Positions 27,760 to 38,468 of a stretch of 64,000 nucleotides of DNA are shown here, piece after piece. The notes under the pieces are model-generated. The model ran no database searches, was not told where the DNA came from, and worked only from the letters and a program-made list of their open reading frames with translations. Within the stretch, counting starts at the first letter, position 1. The number at the start of each line of letters is the position of its first letter. The position numbers and the translations under genes were made by a program. This stretch comes from Mesostigma viride. Lineage: Eukaryota; Streptophyta; Mesostigmatophyceae; Mesostigmatales; Mesostigmataceae. The DNA is taken from the NCBI GenBank assembly GCA_009746045.1, contig RPFO01000154.1, positions 8,151,693 through 8,215,692 on the forward strand, in the 5' to 3' direction.

Positions 27760-28576
27760 ATTAATTAATTAATAGACACGTGACTGCGTCACGTGAGCAT
27801 AAGTCTTCAGTGGGAGGGGAACATGGGATCGAATGGATGGTATAAGCTATCTAGGTCCTAGTTACAGGGGTGTGGGCACCGCGGCCCGAATCGCTATGAA
27901 TGCCATACTTGGTCACACGCGGAGCCCCCACAGGCTTGGGGGTGGTCTCCTTCATCACTACTTGCCATCTATCCTTGCGCACCAACTGCCTCCATATTAC
28001 AGACAAACCAGCAGGAGGCTGCCCGGGGGTGAGCCCGTCACGTGCGTCTAGTGTAGCACATGTCCATGCCGAGTCTATCACGAAAAGTCCACGGGTGGCG
28101 GCCCTGCCGCGCGCGGCCGGGGGCACGCCAGGTGAGGACATATCGCCCAGGCTGGGCGGGCTTGGTGCCAGCTATAGTCTATCTGATGTATCTACCTGAT
28201 CTGTGCGGGCCAGGTGCCCGGCTAGGCCCAGGCGCCTGTGCCTAATAATGTGGGAAACATAGGGCAAATCAGCGTACAAATCCTCATTACTACTGATGTG
28301 CAAACCTGGCAAGGGGGATGTTAAGGGCCTGGCGCAGCATCTTGGTGACGGCGCCGTCGAGTCGTTGCTCCAGCTCCTGCGTCAGTGTCCACGTCTCGGC
28401 GCCGTAGGTCAGGATCGTCAGAATGACGACCTTGAAGAGGTCACGCTTGACGATCCGGGGTAGGGCGGGGTTGCTCCACCAGCGGCGGTGGTCATGGAGG
28501 TGCGCCCACGCCATGCCGATCCGTGTCGTCATGTCGTCCTCGCAGTCGGGAAGCCAACTGCCAAGCAGCTGCCGGG
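27760..28576 (-). mobile_element. LINE-Y2, truncated LINE in Gypsy-B1 RT
   Basis: 817 bp flanked by the 12-bp duplication AAGTTTCGCTTA (27748-27759 and 28577-28588). The minus strand encodes the end of a LINE ORF2: KVVILTILTYGAETWTLTQE near 28400 (typical of the region after RT), then IWRQLVRKDRWQVVMKET and GAPRVTKYGIHS near 27950. The 3' hairpin and (TTAA)n tail match LINE-Y1. Frames are broken. Confidence 0.85.
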
Positions 28577-31500
28577 AAGTTTCGCTTAGTTACTGATTAT
28601 AGGAAGTTAAATGATATTACTGTGAAGTCTACATACCCTCTACCTCGTATTGATGATATATTTAATAAGGTTAAAGGTTCTACCTGTTTCACGGTACTGG
28701 ATTGTGCAGATGGTTTTTGGCAACTGCGTATAGCGCCCGAGGATTGCCATAAAACCGCCTTTGCTACCCCTTTTGGTCATTATCAGTTTAGAGTAGCGGC
28801 TATGGGACTCTGTAATTCTCCTGCCTCTTTTCAAATGTTGATGAATGAAGTGCTTAGACCTGTTATGGGTAATTCTCACCTTCCCCAAGTGTCATCTGAT
28901 TTAAAGGATCCTTCCTTCTCCTCTGTTTCTTTAGCGAGCACGATCGTTCTTGTGCTCAGGCTTACTTAGATGACATCCTTATTTACTCCCCTGATTTTGA
29001 AACGCACCTACGTGATTTAAAGAAAGTCCTAGAAATAATGTCTGAAAATTCCTTGTGGGCTCGCCGTGCTAAAGTTCGTTCTGGTAGGAGTGTACCATTT
29101 TTAGGACATGTTTTGTCAGATGCCGGTGTCGCTACCGACCCGGATAAAACTAAGTCAATCCAGGAATGGCCTACCCCTACCGACGTTAAAAGTGTACGTA
29201 GTTTCCTAGGGATTGCCTCTTACTATAGGTGTTTTATCCCTCGCTTCGCAACTATAGCAGCCCCTATCAACCATTTATTAAAGAAAGATATCCTCTTTAT
29301 CTGGAGTAGTGAGTGTCAGTCTGCTTTTCAGTGTTTAAAATCCCTACTCCTTTCTCCTCCCGTACTCATCCTACCCGATACTACCAAACCCTTTGTGGTA
29401 GCTACAGACGCTAGTAAGGTAGCAATAGGGGGCGTGCTTCTCCAGGATCAGGGTCAGGGCTTACAGCCAATTGAGTATATCTGTAGGACAATGCTCCCTG
29501 CGGAGCGTAACTATCTATCCTGTACACCAGCAGGAACTCTTAGCTGTGGTGTATTGTTGCCACGCGTGGCAGCATTTTCTTAAAGGTGCCCAATTTGATG
29601 TTTGCCTGAATGAACCCTGTGAGATAGATCCTTATAGATTAGTTATACAAACGGACCACCGTCCCCTTACCCATCTGCTCTCCCAGCCCAACCTTACCCC
29701 TCGTCAAGCGCGCTGGATGGAGTTTTTAGCACAGTTTTCCCCTTTTAAACTTCAGTATGTTAAGGGTGTAGATAACATAGTACCTGATGCACTCTCCCGT
29801 CGCGCAGATTACTCCTTTTTCGAGGACTTGGATGTTCTCAATACTACTCTAGTTCCTACTACTATTGGTGTAACCCCTTATGGTGAACTACCTGATGATG
29901 AATCCTATGCCTATCTCTTTCATACCGCTGTTCGCATGCCTGATCTCCTTTCTCACGTAGGACTCTCTCTCCTGTGTGAGGCCCTTCCTGTGGTCTCTGT
30001 GGGGGGGGAGGGGAAAAATAAAATTTCTATACCGCTTAGCCATATAGCGACTAGGTCAGGAAAGTCTTATGATAACATAGTCCCTCTAGGACCTCCCCTT
30101 CTCTTTGGCAAGGCGGTAGGAGACCTCTTTAAACCTGTTCTGGATACCTCTGTAGCGATGCCTACCTCTGATCTTGAACGCCTTATTAGTAGATTTACTG
30201 CCACTGAGCCGGAAGCTTTAGCTGCCATTGCCTCCCATCCACAACAGTTAGGTAAACACCCCTGTAAATTTGTAGGTGGATTTCTATATGTGCAGATAGC
30301 AGATTCTCCCCCTCAATGGCGCCTGTATGTCCCCCTTATCTGTCGCTCCTCCCTGCTCTTTGAGTTGCATGACTTAGCTGCTCATGCACCAGGGTGGTAA
30401 ACGGGTACGGGACCTAGTAGCTCGCTCTTACTACTGGCCTTCCCTTTTAAAAGATATAGATGAGTATGTTAGGACCTGCCAATCGTGCCAGGAGATGAAA
30501 CCCAACAATATAGGACAGATAGCAGAACCTAGGACCCTACCTGATCCCATCATGCCGTGGGACTCCATTATGATGGATTTTGTAGGACCTTTTAGGAAGA
30601 ATGATAGAGGTAACGCCCAGATCCTTGTTTTTGTAGATCGTTTTACTCGTATGTGTCATCTCGTGCCGTGTCCTTTAGAACTCACCGCACGCGATTGCGC
30701 ACGCCTATACCTTAATAACGTTTATAGATATCATGGTTTGAGTAGGCAGTTTATTAGTGATAAAGATAAGCTATTTACCTCTGACTTTTGGCAGCAGTTT
30801 TTCGCTGCTATAGGTACCAAAGTTACGTTCGGTACTGCCTACCACTCCTCCTCCTCTCATTTATAGTAGTAGAACGTCTTAATAGGGTAGTGGAAGAAGC
30901 GCTGAGGCACTATGTTAACGGCTCTGGGAGTGATTGGGAGGATTATCTATGCCTGGTAGAGTTCTCCCCAGATTGCCCTCAGGCTGCGCATGGCTATACG
31001 CCTTTCTTCCTAGATACAGGTAGACAGCCTCTCACCCCTACCTCTCTCTCAGCTAGTCCTTTAAGGGACAGGGACGATGTGTCCCGGGATACCGTAGAAG
31101 GTGTACAGGCCTTATTAGATAAAATGAAAAATGCACATGACCACGCTATTTCAGGGTACCATAGGGCTCAGGCCAAGTACCTTGCTAGGTTGCGTGCCTC
31201 CTTAGATAGAAGAGCACCTGAGATAGATATAGGAGATTTAGTTTTAGTAGAAGGCCCCCGTGTTGGTCGATTTGCTCACAAGTTCGAAGCTGAACTTAAA
31301 GTGAAACTTAGGCCCGCCTTCTTAGGACCCTTCCGTGTGTTGTCTAGAGTAGGAAATTTCTTGTATGAGATAGATATCCCTACCTCTTGGCAGACCCATT
31401 CACGTACCTTCCATAGGAGCCAGCTGAAGCTTTATCACCAAAGCACGTTCGCTGGTAGAGAATTAGCCCCTGCCCCTTTAGAGCATAACCCTGATACTGG

Positions 31501-31765
31501 TGAGGTAGAAGACGAAGTAGAGAGTATCGTGGCCCATAGGGATTTAAAAAGGGCCGCGGTACTCAACGCCAGCATAAGGTGAAGTGGATGTATGCTCGTA
31601 GCGAGGTAGATAAAGTATGGTACACAGAGAGTGAGTTAGATGGTTGTAGCCGCTTGTTGCAGGACTACAAAACCCTGCATCAGCTCTAGCTGTCGACCTG
31701 CCCCTCCCTTATATTATGCCTGCTGTCGACGGGTGGTTGGTTGTCCCCTCCCCTCCGCAGCCATC

Positions 31766-34089
31766 ATGGCGGAACCTACCCCTCCGACGGAGACCCTTCC
31801 GCCTACCCCTGATCCAGAGTTCTACTATGAGGCCCTTCCGGGCCGGTGGGTTTCCCGTTCCAGTTATCCGGGTGGCCCATTTCATCCTGCCCTTCAGGCT
31901 CATCATGCGGCCTTCGTCCGGGCCGCCCTCTTTGGGGTCTCTTGGTTCGGGGCAGACCCCCATGAACCGCAGCAGCTGGTTGTTCATGGGTTTGACGACG
32001 CTGGGCACTGTCTTTTGGGTGTGGTTCCCGCTGCCCTGCCTTGGGGCAAATAGACGCCATTCTTCAGTGCCCTAGGGTTTTCTCATACCTGTCTACCCCT
32101 GTGGGCCGCTCCTGCCTCCGGGAGGTTTTCCTTGGCTTCCGGCCGAGGGCGATGCCGTGTAGATGACCACCCATGTGACCTCCTGCGGGCGGTCGAGTTC
32201 ATGGAGATTGCAGATCAGTCGGCGGGGATGTTAGCACATGGCGATCCTTCTTCTTCGGATGCACCTGTAGAGGCGCAGTATACGCCGGAGTATTCGGCCT
32301 CTGTTGCAGCGTCCGCCTCCTCCGTGTCGGCTCCTTCCCCTGTCCCGTCTTCACCACGGTCGACCCAGCGCGTGTCGATGGAGCCTACCCCTCCGGGCTT
32401 GGATCGCGAGCCTGACCCTCTTGCGGCTACTGTGTCTGCAATGCAGGCCCAGATCCAGTCCCTGGCCTCGGCATTCGGGGCCTTCATGGCGTCCCAGTCG
32501 CCTGCTCCAGCCGCGCCAGGTGGGGCATCTGTTGCTGCCTTGCCACCTACCCCTCCTGTTGCCCCGGCGACTACGGCTTCGCCTGCGCCCCAGTGCGAGC
32601 CCTCGGTCGCTGTGGTTTCGCCTGCTGTAGCGGCTCCTACGCCTCCGGCTGCCTCTGCGCCTGTGACCGCCGTACCTGCGCCTTCGCGCGAGTCTTCCGC
32701 CCCAGCGGTCGCGCCCGCCGTCGCTGCTTCCGAGCCTCCACAAGCTCCGTCGCAGCCATCGCGGGGCTTCTTTGGCGATACGAGCGGGCTTCCCAGGCTA
32801 TGGGAGGGTGGCCCCCCGCAGAGGATTCCAGTGCCAGACTGGAGCTTGGATGGTAACCAGTCTTATGCTAACGTGCCTGTCCCTACGGGCCCTATTTTCA
32901 ACATGTGGCCTGAGGGTGCGCCTCCACCGGAGACCGGAGCGCCAGCTGCGGTGGCGGGTCCGTCGCGACCTCCTTCGGCAGCGGGTCCGTCGCGGCCTCC
33001 TGTGGTACCGGCGCCGTCTGCGCCTGTGCAGGTCCCTACCCCTGTTTCGGTTCCGGCCCCTTCGGCCTCGCGGTCTTTGGCTGCGGTTGTTCGGGCCAGC
33101 GGCCTTGATCATCGCGCCATCCGCGCTTCTGACTCCCTCCGGGAGTTGTCCCAGGGCGACCGGGACCGGGCCCCTTCTGTGGTACATGCGACGCCGGAGT
33201 CGCGCGATACGCCCGTTCCTGGGTACGGTATGTCGGCGATCGCCTGCCGACAGTGTGACCTGCCGCGCGCCTCTGCCGAGCTGGCCATTTCGCCCATGTC
33301 CTACGGGTTCTCCCAGGTGTGTCGGGCGCCGCGGGACCGTGGCCTACCCATTGATACTGATCGGCCTCCTTTCGATATGGTTATTTTAGCTGATCCTGTG
33401 TTCCAGGGCGAGATCCTGGTTCGGCGAGTCCTGTATCGCTGGGCTAGGCGTCACAATGACTTAAGGACACCTACGGTGGTTTCCAGTGGGCTTACCCTCC
33501 GCCTCTGGGCATTATGGCCTCAGATGCCCTTACGGTAGAGTTTCCTGCGGTGCCGGGTGCTACGTACGGCGCGGTTCTCCTGCAGCCCCTCCTGGAGTGG
33601 GATGCCCGTCGCCCAGCGCCCCTTCCGGGCCAGGGCCTGGACTCCCGTGGCCATCCTCCCCCTCGGGCTAGCGACTACCTAGAGACGTTCGGGTCGCGAC
33701 AGTGCGCTCGTCGGTGGCGCTCACGTGAGATTCGGCACATCCGGTTGTGGCCGGCTAACGTGGAGCCTCTGATAGACCTGTTCTTCCCGACGGGTTTGCG
33801 TCCTCGGATCCGGTACCATCGCCTACTCCTGCGGGCTCTCTGTTTGATCGCGGTAGAGCCTTTCCTACGCCTCTTTGCCTGTGGCTTCCTGGACTGGGCC
33901 CGTGGCCAGGTCGTTCTTACGCAGCATAGGTATTACTGGGCCTTTCTGGGCCTTTTTCCTGATGGCGTGTGGGCCGATGTTTTCCTCACCGTAGATAGGC
34001 ATGATAATGCCGATGATGTGGCTCACTACCATGCGTATCTGGATGTTCTGCTGGCCTCACGTGGCACTTACCAGACTGATGGCAACTAG
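31766..34089 (+). pseudogene. ORF3 after pol, Gypsy-B1 (frameshifted)
   Basis: Starts at an ATG in good context (31766, MAEPTPPTETLP) and continues in three frames: to 32053, 32132-33538 and about 33440-34089. Order: ~95-residue N-terminal domain (FVRAALFGVSWFG, VVHGFDDAGHCLLG), a long Ala/Pro/Ser linker, a conserved block (RLWEGGPPQRIPVPDWSLDG), ACRQCDLPRASAELAISPMS, and a C-terminal ~190-residue domain rich in Arg/Leu. The Gypsy-B2 copy breaks at different places, so the ancestor was one gene of roughly 770 codons. Far more GC-rich than pol. I see no membrane segment that would make it env. Function unknown. Confidence 0.65.
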
Positions 34090-34466
34090 ATAGAGGGCCT
34101 TAGGCCCGACCTGACTGAGGGTGCATGTTGTCCCTCCGGTGTATAGAGTCGCCCTCATATTCTGGCCAGTTGATTGGTCGTTCTTGGTCCTTGGTACTGA
34201 TTTGTTTACTCTGTGTGTCCTGCCTAGTGCCGTCCCTCCCGGCAAGGCCTCTGTGCCAGGCAGTTAGTTAGGGGATCCTCCCACCAGGCTTGGTGCTGGC
34301 TAACCCTACACCACTCGGGGTGGAACCGAGTTAACATGTTGGTGCTTTGTATCTTGGATGTCCTGTCGATTGTGTTGGTGTGTGCTGGGTGCATTAGGTT
34401 TTTCCTACCCCTTGGTTTCCTCCCTGTACGTAGGGAGAGGGCTCCCTACCTTTGTGGGGGGGGAGG
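34090..34466 (+). other. Gypsy-B1 3' untranslated region and polypurine tract
   Basis: Noncoding. Ends with the polypurine tract (G8AGG, 34456-34466) directly before the 3' LTR. Confidence 0.7.
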
Positions 34467-35019
34467 TGTTACGTCGCGTAACAATTCGTTGTAGTTACGG
34501 ACGTAAATTAGGTCCTTTGCCTCGGTCGTTCCTAGGTTTACGTGTAGTTCGTACTGGGACACTGTTGTCCTCGTAACAGTACTGTGGTGCATTGGATGCT
34601 TTTGGGCGTCGCGCCACGTACTTTATTAGTGGTCCTTATCCTTCGGGTAGAATGTAGTGGACCAGCGTGCATCTGTGCAATTGTAGGCGAGGGCCAGGTC
34701 GGCCCGAGCATGTTGGACCGTTGGTGACCATTTATGCACGTTCTACCCCTCGTGTTGGCACTCGGCGTGTGTTAAATGAATTAACACATATAGGCTTGGG
34801 TCACGGCAGTGTAGTGTGTTTCCTTCCTCTATTCCTGGAATAAACGGGTCCGGGTAAATGGTTGTATGGCGTATTACAGTAATACATACGTGAATGCATT
34901 GAGATCAGCTCCGTCTCGTTCGTCTTTCGCTAGGGGATTGAGTAGAGGTGGCCTGACTAATTTAGGTTGGGTTAGGCCAGGTAGAGGTAGAGGTGGTGGT
35001 AAAAGTTTAGGACGTAACA
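34467..35019 (+). repeat. 3' LTR of Gypsy-B1
   Basis: 553 bp, same ends as the 5' LTR. It has an extra ATTA near 34780 and about three substitutions. The embedded ORF starts here at 34866 and runs out of the LTR into flanking DNA. Confidence 0.93.
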
Positions 35020-35330
35020 CCCCCGCTGCCGTTGGCGGCGGGCAGAAGCACTATGCTTGCCATGGCGAGTTTCCCGCGGAGCCCCAATCGGTTGGGGCTC
35101 CTTGGAATCCATTACTGCCTGCCAGCTAGTCTTATCACACATGCGTTTCCAGATAGCGTAGAGCTCTGGCCGTTCAAACACTACCCCGTGGCGGTCCTTG
35201 GTCTCCATGTCTCGACGAAGCACGTCGCGGAAGGTCCAGGCGGATCGAGCAGCCGGGACGCCTGCGACCGGGCGCCTGCCACGTGAGGACAAAGCGCCCG
35301 CGGGGCTTGGTGCCCGCTTCCGGGATTAAA
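35020..35330 (-). mobile_element. LINE-Y3, ORF2 C-terminal fragment
   Basis: The minus strand encodes WTFRDVLRRDMETKDRHG, LYAIWKRMCDKTSWQAVM and GAPRETRHGKHSAS, homologous to the end of LINE-Y2 but a different subfamily. Gypsy-B1 inserted at its 3' side, so the LINE end is lost or on the far side of Gypsy-B1. A perfect 10-bp-stem hairpin (GGAGCCCCAA) lies in the coding region at about 35077-35101. The 5' limit is approximate. Confidence 0.65.
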
Positions 35331-35661
35331 GTATCGAGCGAATCAGTGCGTGCATGCCCAGCAAGGCCTAGGCGGCGATTGCGGAGGGTGTGCGAAACAG
35401 CGCAGATCGCCGTAATTAACTTACATATTCATAGAGACAGTTAATGCGGCTAGTTGGCAAACTGAGACCAGTGAAAACTATGTGCCAGTTGTCTAGATCG
35501 CCGGCGCAAATGACGGACTATCGCGAAAGTACTGTACATTCCAAGCTGGTACGCCGTTCTATCGCGATGTATGCAGCTGTCTCGTCTGCCACAGGCGAAA
35601 TCGGATATAGGTAAAGCGGTATGGCGGCCTGACCATCTCGCTCTCATCTCCCATAGTTACA
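35331..35661. other. Unassigned interval
   Basis: No gene or repeat boundary is recognised between LINE-Y3 and FB2. Confidence 0.4.
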
Positions 35662-36009
35662 TTCGGCCGAATTAACTTGGGTGCTCGGAAGTGGTTATTC
35701 CGGGCAAAATAGTGTTCCGGCCCGATTTGCCTCAGGCGGCAAAAGGTTCCGGCACTATTTAACGTAACTAAAACCTGGCCTCGTGGAGGGGGGACGAAGA
35801 GCCCGAGACATCCGCCTAGGCCGCTGAGCACGCACCACTAAATGCGCCGGAGCTGCCTCAGTGAGGATTCGAACCCCTGACCTCCAAGGTGCACAGGTTT
35901 TAGTTACGTTAAATAGAGCCGGAACCTTTTGCCCACTGAGGCAAATCGGTCCGTAACACTATTTTGCCCGGAATAACCACTGCCGAGCACCCAAGTTAAT
36001 TCGGCCGAA
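35662..36009. repeat. FB2: foldback with tRNA-like centre
   Basis: Arms of about 115 bases (35662-35778 and 35897-36009) are inverted, with a few differences, and end in TTCGGCCGAA. The centre contains, on the minus strand, GGGGTTCGAATCC (35865-35877), a perfect Pol III B-box, within a sequence resembling the 3' half of a tRNA (T-arm with 4 of 5 pairs). The motif CGGAACCTTTTGCC in the arms recalls FB1 and FB4. Confidence 0.7.
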
Positions 36010-36344
36010 TTAACTTGGGTGCTCGGAAGTGGTTATTCCGGGCAAAATAGTGTTCCGGCCCGATTTGCCTCAGGCGGCAAAAGGTTCCGGCACTATATTA
36101 ACCTAACTAAGACCTGGATCCTTGCGGGGCGCAGGTTCGAATCCACTCGGAAGCGGATTATTTGGGGGAATAATTCGTTCCGATTTGGCACCCGGCTCTA
36201 ATCATATGCGCACCAAGGAGATGCTCATATTCGATCATATTCATATCGATATTTGCACCAACGAGATGCTTATATTCGATCATATTCATGCATACGGGTG
36301 TTCCGAGCCTAGTGATTCGTCCTCGCCCCAAGAGGCTAGGTTTT
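35996..36344. repeat. FB3: related foldback/solo arm with tRNA-like B-box
   Basis: Repeats the left arm of FB2 (TTAACTTGGGTGCTCGGAAG) back to back with FB2, sharing TTAATTCGGCCGAATTAA. The right part differs: B-box GGTTCGAATCC at 36134-36144 (+), then two copies of a segment with GAGATGCT and TATTCGATCATATTCAT. Ends in TAGGTTTTAGTTAGGTTAAT, which is also the start of FB4. Confidence 0.6.
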
Positions 36345-36550
36345 AGTTAGGTTAATATTGTGCGGAAACCTTTTTGCCACTTGGGCTTCTCAGGTTCCGC
36401 ACAATATTACCGGCGATAACCACTCGCCGGACACTCAAGTTCACGACGTCGTGAACTTGAGTGTCCGGCGAGTGGTTATCGCCGGTAATATTGTGCGGAA
36501 CCTGAGAAGCCCAAGTGGCAAAAAGGTTTCCGCACAATATTAACCTAACT
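36345..36550. repeat. FB4: perfect 206-bp palindrome with no spacer
   Basis: Each half (36345-36447 and 36448-36550) is the exact reverse complement of the other, centred on GACGTC. Both strands translate to the same peptide over most of it. It contains TGCGGAAACCTTTTTGCC, as in FB1. Such palindromes are usually unstable, so it is very young or an assembly fold. Confidence 0.9.
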
Positions 36551-37790
36551 CCCATGTGCATGCACAAACGGACACTCTCAAGCCAAACCTTCCATCCGCC
36601 ATAAAACATGGAGTGCCCAACTTGTTACAAACTTTATAATAATAGTAATAATATTAAGATAATAATTAGATAATTAATAACAATGATAATAATAATAGTG
36701 TCTTCCTATAATGAACACGCCGAGCGCAATGCCCGTGTTACTAGCTGTGGACGGCCTGAGGCGCCATCGACCATCAAGGCGCATGCACACATCTCATGTG
36801 CTTCAGCATCGTCCTCATCTATTTGGCGCTCACCGCTGGACCAAACTCTACCGACAAATTGTCTCCAAGCTGACCTACACTATATACCTGCTGGCATCTG
36901 CAAACCATAAAGCCCCGACGTCAGCGCAATTCGGTTTCTTGACTGCGGACATCCTGTGGCCGTCGACCGTCACGGCACAAATCTGCACTCCGTTTCCTGT
37001 CAGCTACGAGGCATTTATCTTACGAGTAACTTCTAGCTAGTGGTTCTGAGGGTGGCAATTTGGGTGCAAGAGTGGCTATGGCTACAACTAGGTCTAAACA
37101 CATGATGATGTTTTGTTCCATTGAGGGTGACGATCCTCATTACATGGACTTGGAGAGCGATCGCAGCATGGGCGCTTACCACTGACACTCTGGGACTAAC
37201 CGCTGAGAACTATGTACTGCATTGATCACGCGCGTCTGTTCCAGCACATCAGATCCGCTGTCGGTCATTTTGATCTAGTTGTTTCACCCATATGGGTTAT
37301 ATTCTGATTTGGCACGCCGCAAAGGTGAAAACCATTTGCGTTCAGTGCCGGTCCGCGGAAAACGCGGAAAAACGCGATCTGCAAATGAATCCGACCGGAA
37401 TCGAACTGGGGACCTCTCGCACCAACTTTCGCTGACTATAGGACGGATGTCTCCGGATCCTATGGCATCGCCAACTTACACCTACAGTCATCCGCAAAAG
37501 TTCTCCTTTCCGGGGAGTGATGCAAGCCTTTCGGATTAATTGGTACTAGATAAATCATTCGAGATCTGTGTGTGTAGGAGTACTACACACGTGTCTGCAC
37601 GCGAGACTTGTTCAGTCTCGCAACGTGAGACGGGCTGAACACGGCTGGAACCTTCTGGGTTATATTATCTGGGTTATATTATTAAATATAGTAAAATATG
37701 TATTATATTTTACTTCATGTCTTGTTTTTTCTTTTTTCACTTTTGAGCGAGCTGGATTAGTAATAACAAGTTGGAGTGGACATCCCGGGA
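36551..37790. other. Interval with A/T-rich patch and tRNA-like fragment; no gene
   Basis: No supported gene. 36635-36710 is A/T-rich with TAATAA-type repeats. A tRNA-like fragment is at 37389-37448. The rest is mixed sequence, probably original host DNA next to the Gypsy-A2 target. Confidence 0.45.
37389..37448 (-). other. tRNA-like fragment (60 nt), possibly SINE-derived
   Basis: The minus strand has acceptor-like ends ATCCG/CGGAT, a D-arm-like TATAGTCAGCG and a B-box-like AGTTCGATTCC, but only 60 nt and a weak T stem. Too short and mismatched to call a tRNA gene. Confidence 0.35.
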
Positions 37791-38468
37791 TGTAACGAAC
37801 CCAGATTTACACCTAAACCTGAGCTACGTCGCGAAAGATCAACTGTGCCGGTAAGAGGAAGAATCAAGGTGGCCTAATGCAGATTGCGCTTCACGACTGG
37901 GGTCGTGAGATATCTGGCACCGCGACTTGATGCCAAGCTAATTAATACACACTTATAATGGCTAGCAAGACCAATTACAAATGGATAAGTGCCCCAGGTT
38001 CAATGTGTAGGCTTCATCGCACTTTACATTCATCGAACCAAGAGGACGAGACTCTCGTCCTCGGACCAATTTCACCTAGGTCTGCCACCAAGCTGGCAAG
38101 TGGCGCCGACATGGCGCCGACCTTCCAGAGAATAACGAAGCATGCAGTCCACACAAGATCCTCGGGTTGACATCGACCCTCGCCAGGCTACAGAATCCAC
38201 GCATGAGTACAATATCTCAACCAGCTATAAAGTACGCAGCGCGGCGCGACTGCACCGGCCCCTAGAAGATCGCATACATCAACCTAGGCCCAAAATAACT
38301 GGTCCGAATCACACAAACTATCATAATTCCATACAAAAGTCCTGACCAAGGGACAATTCCCAAATTAAGTCCCGAAATGAGTCCCAAAGTCCTACGGACT
38401 ATGACAACAAACCAAAACACATAATTTATTCCATTGTTGCGCCCGTTCCAAGGGTCGGGTTCGCAACA
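37791..38468 (-). repeat. 3' LTR of Gypsy-A2
   Basis: Plus-strand ends are TGTAACGAACCC and GGGTTCGCAACA, imperfect 12-bp inverted ends. The C/T-rich run at 38469-38485 is the polypurine tract on the minus strand, which sets the orientation. Confidence 0.92.

Larger units (their letters stand above)
26515..31690 (+). pseudogene. pol: Pol of Gypsy-B1, many frameshifts and two LINE insertions
   Basis: Protease (DSGAA at 26728, VLLGLDW) is in the 26638-27375 frame. The frame is broken at 27375 by two extra bases relative to Gypsy-B2. RT is interrupted by LINE-Y1 and LINE-Y2, resumes at 28577 and has further shifts near 28930 and 29510. RNase H (TDASKVAIGG), integrase zinc finger (SYYWPSL, CQSCQE), core (MMDFVGPFRK) and a chromodomain-like end (VAHRDLK, near 31530) follow. 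At least six lesions are seen. Codons are A/T-ending, unlike ORF3. Confidence 0.85.
23181..35019 (+). mobile_element. Gypsy-B1: complete Ty3/gypsy chromovirus-like element
   Basis: LTRs at 23181-23729 and 34467-35019, both with the perfect 9-bp inverted ends TGTTACGTC/GACGTAACA. The 5-bp duplication CCCCC is at 23176-23180 and 35020-35024. Contents: LTR-spanning small ORF, ORF0, gag, pol, ORF3, polypurine tract. Two LINE-Y pieces (27484-27677, 27760-28576) are inserted in pol. The LTRs differ by about three substitutions and one 4-base indel, so the insertion is fairly young, yet gag, pol and ORF3 all carry frameshifts. Confidence 0.92.

Noticed and set aside
36352-36609. ORFs over FB4 that give the same peptide on both strands
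   Set aside because: A consequence of the perfect palindrome, not a gene.
37958-38345. ORFs in the Gypsy-A2 LTRs (also 51289-51676)
   Set aside because: Identity comes from near-identical LTRs. They read against the element's own direction.
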